From an uncultured Spirochaetaceae bacterium (lineage in GTDB: Bacteria > Spirochaetota > Spirochaetia > Sphaerochaetales > Sphaerochaetaceae): a stretch of DNA of 5,755 nt. The DNA lies in the NCBI GenBank assembly GCA_946414625.1, contig CAMKPI010000100.1, forward strand, positions 1 to 5,755, written 5' to 3'. The position numbers were made by a program, and so were the translations under genes. The notes beneath the pieces are model-generated. The model made no database searches. It saw only the letters and a list, made by a program, of their open reading frames with translations, and was not told the DNA's origin. How positions within the stretch are numbered: the first letter of the stretch is position 1; each line of letters begins with the position of its first letter. Shown in pieces: positions 1 to 2,821 of this stretch.

Positions 1-1136
1 CAACACTCCCGCCCTGCAATCAGGCGCACTAAAGCCTCTTTTGCGCATGACTCCGAGGTTTCCTCAACAATTTTCCCGTCTTTATATATAAAGATCTTGT
101 TTCCAACGCCGCTCACGGCGAAATCAGCCCCACGAGACTCACCGGGTCCGTTCACCTGGCAACCCATGATGGCAACCGTGATGGGGCGGTCCGTTTCGGA
201 GCGTCCCGCCGCACTTCCCGAATCCTTCCCCGCGCTTAGTCTTGCGCCGGCAGCCAGGATCTCCGCCTGGGCATCGCGGAGGAACGCCTGTGTGTCGAAT
301 GTTTTCCGCCCGCACATAGGGCACGAGACAATCCGCACTCCTCCGCCCGACTGCCCAGCGATTGGGATACGGAGCGTGCGGAGGAGCTCCGCTCCCGCGT
401 AGACCTCGTCCTCGATGCTGCCGGTGATCGAATACCGGATTGTGGAGCCGATACCTTCCGACAGAAGGCGCCCTAACGTCCATGTGCTTCTGACGCAGGA
501 GGCAACAACACCCCCAGCCTCAGTGACACCCAGGTGCAGGGGATAATCAGACTGAGAAGCAAATATACGGTTCGCCTCGTAAGCCGCGTCGGGGTCGGAT
601 GCTTTCAAAGAGACCACAGTGTTGTAAAACCCCTGTTCTTCGAACCATGAAATGTACTCCAGCGCGGTATCCACCATGAGGCGAGGGATGTCCTTCTCCT
701 CGGGATTGTGCGGAAGGGAGCCGCTGTTAAGCCCTATCCTGATTGCCACCCCGGCGTCCAGAGCCGCCTTCACCACTTCCACGGTCTTCCAGCGCGCGCC
801 GATGTTGCCAGGATTTATCCGGATTTTCGCCACGCCGCATTTTATGGCGTCGAGCGCGTTTCTGTAGTCGAAATGGATGTCCGCCACAACTGGCATCGGT
901 GTGTTCCGCACAACGTATTCCAGCGCTTCATGCTGGGAGATGTCGGGATATGAGAAACGAATCAGAGAGCAGCCCATAGCCTTCAGCACATTCATCCGAC
1001 CTATGAAGGAGGAATCCCCCGGGATGGACGCAAGGCTCTTGTCATACATTGTCTGCACCGCAACGGGAACTTTCCCATGGATGCCGCCAGGCTCGCCGCC
1101 AAGTTCTATATCACCGATTTTCACAATTCTAGCCAT
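1..1136 (-). CDS. ispG: 4-hydroxy-3-methylbut-2-enyl diphosphate synthase (IspG/GcpE), 3' end cut by window edge
   Basis: IspG converts 2-C-methyl-D-erythritol 2,4-cyclodiphosphate to HMBPP, the penultimate step of the MEP isoprenoid pathway, in the cytoplasm, using a [4Fe-4S] cluster and reduced ferredoxin or flavodoxin. Reading the minus strand from the ATG at 1136-1134 gives 378 open residues to the edge, close to the family's usual 350-400, so only the extreme C-terminus is missing. Visible family signatures are VAVQTM (25-30), VADIHFDY (84-91), RINPGNIG (106-113), LHLGVTEAGG (200-209), LLSEGIG (224-230), CPMC (272-275) and GCQVNGPGE (325-333). The cluster ligands are therefore C272, C275, C326 and E333. 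It is the short bacterial form, without the large plant/chlamydial insert domain. An in-frame TGA two codons upstream fixes the ATG as the earliest start. No Shine-Dalgarno sequence is visible before it. About 19 extra Ser/Gly/Ala-rich residues (about 300-318) lie between the second and third cysteine ligands compared with E. coli IspG. Confidence 0.97.
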   Translation of the reverse strand, partial: MARIVKIGDIELGGEPGGIHGKVPVAVQTMYDKSLASIPGDSSFIGRMNVLKAMGCSLIRFSYPDISQHEALEYVVRNTPMPVVADIHFDYRNALDAIKCGVAKIRINPGNIGARWKTVEVVKAALDAGVAIRIGLNSGSLPHNPEEKDIPRLMVDTALEYISWFEEQGFYNTVVSLKASDPDAAYEANRIFASQSDYPLHLGVTEAGGVVASCVRSTWTLGRLLSEGIGSTIRYSITGSIEDEVYAGAELLRTLRIPIAGQSGGGVRIVSCPMCGRKTFDTQAFLRDAQAEILAAGARLSAGKDSGSAAGRSETDRPITVAIMGCQVNGPGESRGADFAVSGVGNKIFIYKDGKIVEETSESCAKEALVRLIAGREC

Positions 1137-1280
1137 ACGTCAATGGTACAGGAAAAAAGGGGATTAGTCATCATAGCGGTCCACGCCTGAAGCTCCTGCA
1201 CAGGATCCGGCAACTCTGCGTCGGGCCGGCGCGACTCCAAACACGAACCAGTGTGCGCTTGCGAAACCTCTTTACCCATC

Positions 1281-1365
1281 CAATTTTTACATTTTATATT
1301 TATTGTGATAATTTTATTACTTGTTGACAATATTACTTTTTTATATAAACATATAATTTATACAG
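1281..1365. promoter_or_regulatory. AT-rich divergent promoter region between ispG and the rpn-like gene
   Basis: This stretch is strikingly AT-rich compared with the genes around it and lies between two divergently transcribed genes. On the plus strand it holds a perfect TTGACA (1324-1329) and a perfect TATAAT (1352-1357). They are 22 bp apart, too far for a standard sigma-70 promoter, so the two may not act together. TATAAT lies about 48 bp before the TTG start of the rpn-like gene, a reasonable distance. On the minus strand a TATAAA (1298-1293) could serve ispG, but would leave a leader of roughly 150 nt. The promoter role is inferred from composition and position. Confidence 0.4.
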
Positions 1366-1390
1366 GTTCTGTTTCATTAGATTTCACAAC

Positions 1391-1396
1391 AGGAGA
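1391..1396 (+). promoter_or_regulatory. Ribosome binding site deciding the TTG start of the rpn-like gene
   Basis: AGGAGA lies nine bases (counting from AGGAG) upstream of the TTG at 1405. The next in-frame methionine is residue 44, inside the conserved N-terminal part, so this site is the main reason for choosing the TTG start. Confidence 0.75.
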
Positions 1397-1404
1397 CACT
1401 GATT

Positions 1405-2334
1405 TTGAAAGAAAAAACACCTAAGGAACTGCACAACGAGCGACTGGGCTTAAAATTCTCCAACGATTTCATTTTCGGCAAGGTGATAGGAAAGCCGGAC
1501 ATTGCAAAAGAATTTCTAAGCGTCCTCCTGGGAATGAAGCTGGATGATCTGCACCGTGTGGAAACCCAGAAAACAATGAAGCGCACATATCGCAGCAAAG
1601 GAGTGCGCTTCGATGCGTTCATAGAGGATTCCAAGCAGCTTGTAGATGTCGAATGCCAGGTCGGTTCATACGACGGACTGGCCCGGCGGGCGGCCTACTA
1701 CAGAAGCGAAATCAGCATCGACGCGCTTGAAAAATCCGAAAAATACAGTAGCATGAAAGAAGTTTATGTTCTTTTCGTTTGCAAGACCGACCCTTTCGGA
1801 GACGGAGAGCCGGTTTACACCTGCGAAACCACGGCACGGGAAAACGGAAGGGTTGTAAACGACGGGCAGCACACGATTTTCTATAACTGCTCCGCGTGGT
1901 GGAAGGTAGGCAACCCTGACAAACGGGCTTTGATGAGGTTTTTTTATGATGACACCGCAACCAGCGCATTTACAAGGGAGATGAGCAACATGGCAGACGA
2001 GGCGAAGTTCGAAGATGATGATTTTACGGAGTATTACGCGGATCTGAGGGCGAAAATTCACGTCCTTTTGGAGAAACAAGAGGCTCTTGAGGAGAGCTGG
2101 GCAAAAGGAATAGCAGAAGGAAGAGCCGCAGGTCTTGCCAAGGGCAGAGCCGAAGGATTGGAAGAGGGCAGAGTCAAGGGCATGGCGGAAGGACTTGCCG
2201 AAGGCAAAGCCGCGGGTCTTGAAAAAGGGAGAACAGAGGGCATGGCCGAAGCAAGGAAAAGCGCGTGGGAAAAAATTCAAAATCTCGGGCTGGATTCTGA
2301 AACGCTGAAAAAGGTTCAAAGCGTGTTTGTATAA
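1405..2334 (+). CDS. Rpn family PD-(D/E)XK nuclease / putative transposase (PDDEXK_2)
   Basis: The product has 309 residues, a normal length for the family. Rpn proteins are DNA endonucleases that resemble transposases; in E. coli they increase RecA-independent recombination and have been linked to phage defence. The N-terminus reads LGLKFSNDFIFGKVIGKPDIAKEFL in two halves (14-26 and 27-38), the usual Rpn opening 'D.xFk.vf...i...fL'. The nuclease core follows: D70 in VRFDAFIED, then VDVECQV with E83 and Q85 (the ExQ variant of the D/E-x-K motif), then LARRAAYYRSEI (92-103), the typical helix after the core. Residues 235-282 are a tail with glycine at every fourth position, followed by a short C-terminal helix ending LDSETLKKVQSVF. 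Translation starts at a TTG with a good AGGAGA site. The gene stands alone, divergent from ispG and convergent with the large repeat-protein gene, and has its own terminator-like hairpin downstream. The catalytic set appears intact. Whether it acts in defence or mobility cannot be read from the sequence. Confidence 0.93.
   Translation: MKEKTPKELHNERLGLKFSNDFIFGKVIGKPDIAKEFLSVLLGMKLDDLHRVETQKTMKRTYRSKGVRFDAFIEDSKQLVDVECQVGSYDGLARRAAYYRSEISIDALEKSEKYSSMKEVYVLFVCKTDPFGDGEPVYTCETTARENGRVVNDGQHTIFYNCSAWWKVGNPDKRALMRFFYDDTATSAFTREMSNMADEAKFEDDDFTEYYADLRAKIHVLLEKQEALEESWAKGIAEGRAAGLAKGRAEGLEEGRVKGMAEGLAEGKAAGLEKGRTEGMAEARKSAWEKIQNLGLDSETLKKVQSVFV
1974..1992 (+). promoter_or_regulatory. Candidate internal translation start inside the rpn-like gene
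   Basis: AAGGGAG (1974-1980) is followed nine bases later by an in-frame ATG at 1990 (Met196). The GGAG core and the spacing match those of the gene's own start. Initiation here would give a 114-residue protein, 1990-2334, beginning MADEAKFEDDDF. It would contain only the acidic linker, the glycine-periodic tail and the C-terminal helix, with no nuclease residues. A second ATG at 1981 abuts the Shine-Dalgarno sequence and is too close to use it. In E. coli some rpn genes produce such a short C-terminal form from an internal start, and it inhibits the full-length toxin. Use of this site here is inference. Confidence 0.4.
2104..2250 (+). repeat. In-frame 12-bp periodic repeat coding for a G-x-x-x tail
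   Basis: Glycine recurs at residues 235, 239, 243 and every fourth position to 279, giving twelve four-residue units of the rpn-like protein. The residue after each glycine mostly alternates between Ile/Leu/Met and Arg/Lys (GI, GR, GL, GR, GL, GR, GM, GL, GK, GL, GR, GM), so there is an eight-residue (24-bp) super-period with one phase break at the GM-GL step. The DNA copies are diverged but related (for example recurring ggcagag and ggcaaag words). Such 'EGxAEG' tails are common in Rpn/transposase-like proteins of this family and are predicted to be helical. Confidence 0.85.
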
Positions 2335-2399
2335 TAATCGCTGTGTTTTCGAAAGGGGAAGACCAGACCGCTCCCCTGTTTACCGTATTTTTGAAGAGC

Positions 2400-2447
2400 C
2401 GGGCTCGCCTTCTCCCGAAAAGCCAAGGAGATGGCCGGCCCGTTTTT
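2400..2447 (+). terminator. Intrinsic terminator of the rpn-like gene
   Basis: The hairpin pairs CGGGC (2400-2404) with GCCCG (2438-2442), GCC (2407-2409) with GGC (2433-2435), and TCTCC (2411-2415) with GGAGA (2427-2431). It has a small internal loop, one T-T mismatch and an 11-nt apical loop. TTTTT (2443-2447) follows directly on the plus strand. It begins 65 bases after the rpn stop codon. The minus-strand side lacks a T run, so it should act in the rpn direction only. Confidence 0.65.
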
Positions 2448-2524
2448 CATGCCCGTTTTCATTTGAGACCGAATTTCAGGAAAGAGACAAAGAGGCCAAT
2501 CGCCAGCCTCCGGCCCGGGAAAGG

Positions 2525-2553
2525 CAAAAAGATGCGGCGGGAATGCCGCCGCA
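2525..2553 (-). terminator. Intrinsic terminator of the large repeat-protein gene
   Basis: On the minus strand an 8-bp GC-rich stem, TGCGGCGG paired with CCGCCGCA (plus-strand arms 2533-2540 and 2546-2553, 5-nt loop), is followed by TCTTTTTG, with the T run at 2530-2526. This is a textbook rho-independent shape. It lies about 270 bases after the stop codon of the large gene, implying an unusually long 3' untranslated region, unless an earlier terminator exists that I did not see. Confidence 0.7.
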
Positions 2554-2725
2554 AAGGGTAGAAGTCATCGGGAGCTGTCTGGACCCCCGATGAACGTTGA
2601 AAAAAAACAAACTTTGCCGACTCAAATACACCAGCAGGCAATGAATGCCAAATGCAGTCGGCGCCACGACCGAGCGACAGCACTCTCTGCAAGATGAGGG
2701 CAGGAGGCGCCGCCGGACGCGATCA

Positions 2726-2747
2726 TTACAGGGTGAATCACCTGTAA
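2726..2747. repeat. Perfect 7-bp inverted repeat downstream of the large gene
   Basis: TTACAGG (2726-2732) and CCTGTAA (2741-2747) flank an 8-base centre. An alternative, nested 11-base palindrome GGTGAATCACC overlaps the same place. No T run follows on either strand, so it is not an ordinary terminator. It lies 75 bases beyond the stop of the large minus-strand gene and could be an RNA hairpin in its 3' region or a protein-binding site. Confidence 0.5.
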
Positions 2748-2821
2748 AACGCACAGACCAGGGGCGAAAGACGAGCACATGCGAGCATCAGACGCCCATC
2801 GCGCAAGCGTCCGAGCGAAAA

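Larger units (their letters stand above)
2335..2821. other. Non-coding convergent intergenic region
   Basis: These 487 bases lie between the stop of the rpn-like gene and the stop of the large minus-strand gene. Short open frames on both strands cross the terminator hairpins, are rich in Arg, Ser and Cys, and overlap each other, so none looks like a gene. The region holds one terminator-like hairpin for each flanking gene and one separate inverted repeat. I see no tRNA, insertion sequence or CRISPR-like pattern in it. Confidence 0.75.

Noticed and set aside
1121..1330. A 69-codon minus-strand open frame upstream of and overlapping the ispG start
   Set aside because: It has a TTG start in AT-rich promoter DNA, no ribosome binding site, no recognisable motif, and overlaps the ispG start in another frame.
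1939..1945. Run of seven T in the rpn-like gene as a possible slippage or phase-variation site
   Set aside because: The run is short and encodes the Phe-Phe of the conserved-length protein. The frame is intact on both sides, and there is no second feature such as a stem or slippery heptamer context.
1666..2319. A 217-codon minus-strand open frame opposite the rpn-like gene
   Set aside because: The plus strand carries the conserved nuclease motifs. This frame is Phe/Cys/Arg-rich, a product of the codon pattern on the other strand.
2354..2392. A 6-bp hairpin AGGGGA/TCCCCT followed at a distance by TTTTT
   Set aside because: The loop is 12 nt and the T run starts 11 bases after the stem. The much stronger hairpin at 2400-2447 explains rpn termination better.
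2476..2778. A 100-codon minus-strand open frame in the convergent gap
   Set aside because: It reads through the minus-strand terminator hairpin, is Arg/Ser/Cys-rich and resembles nothing I recognise.
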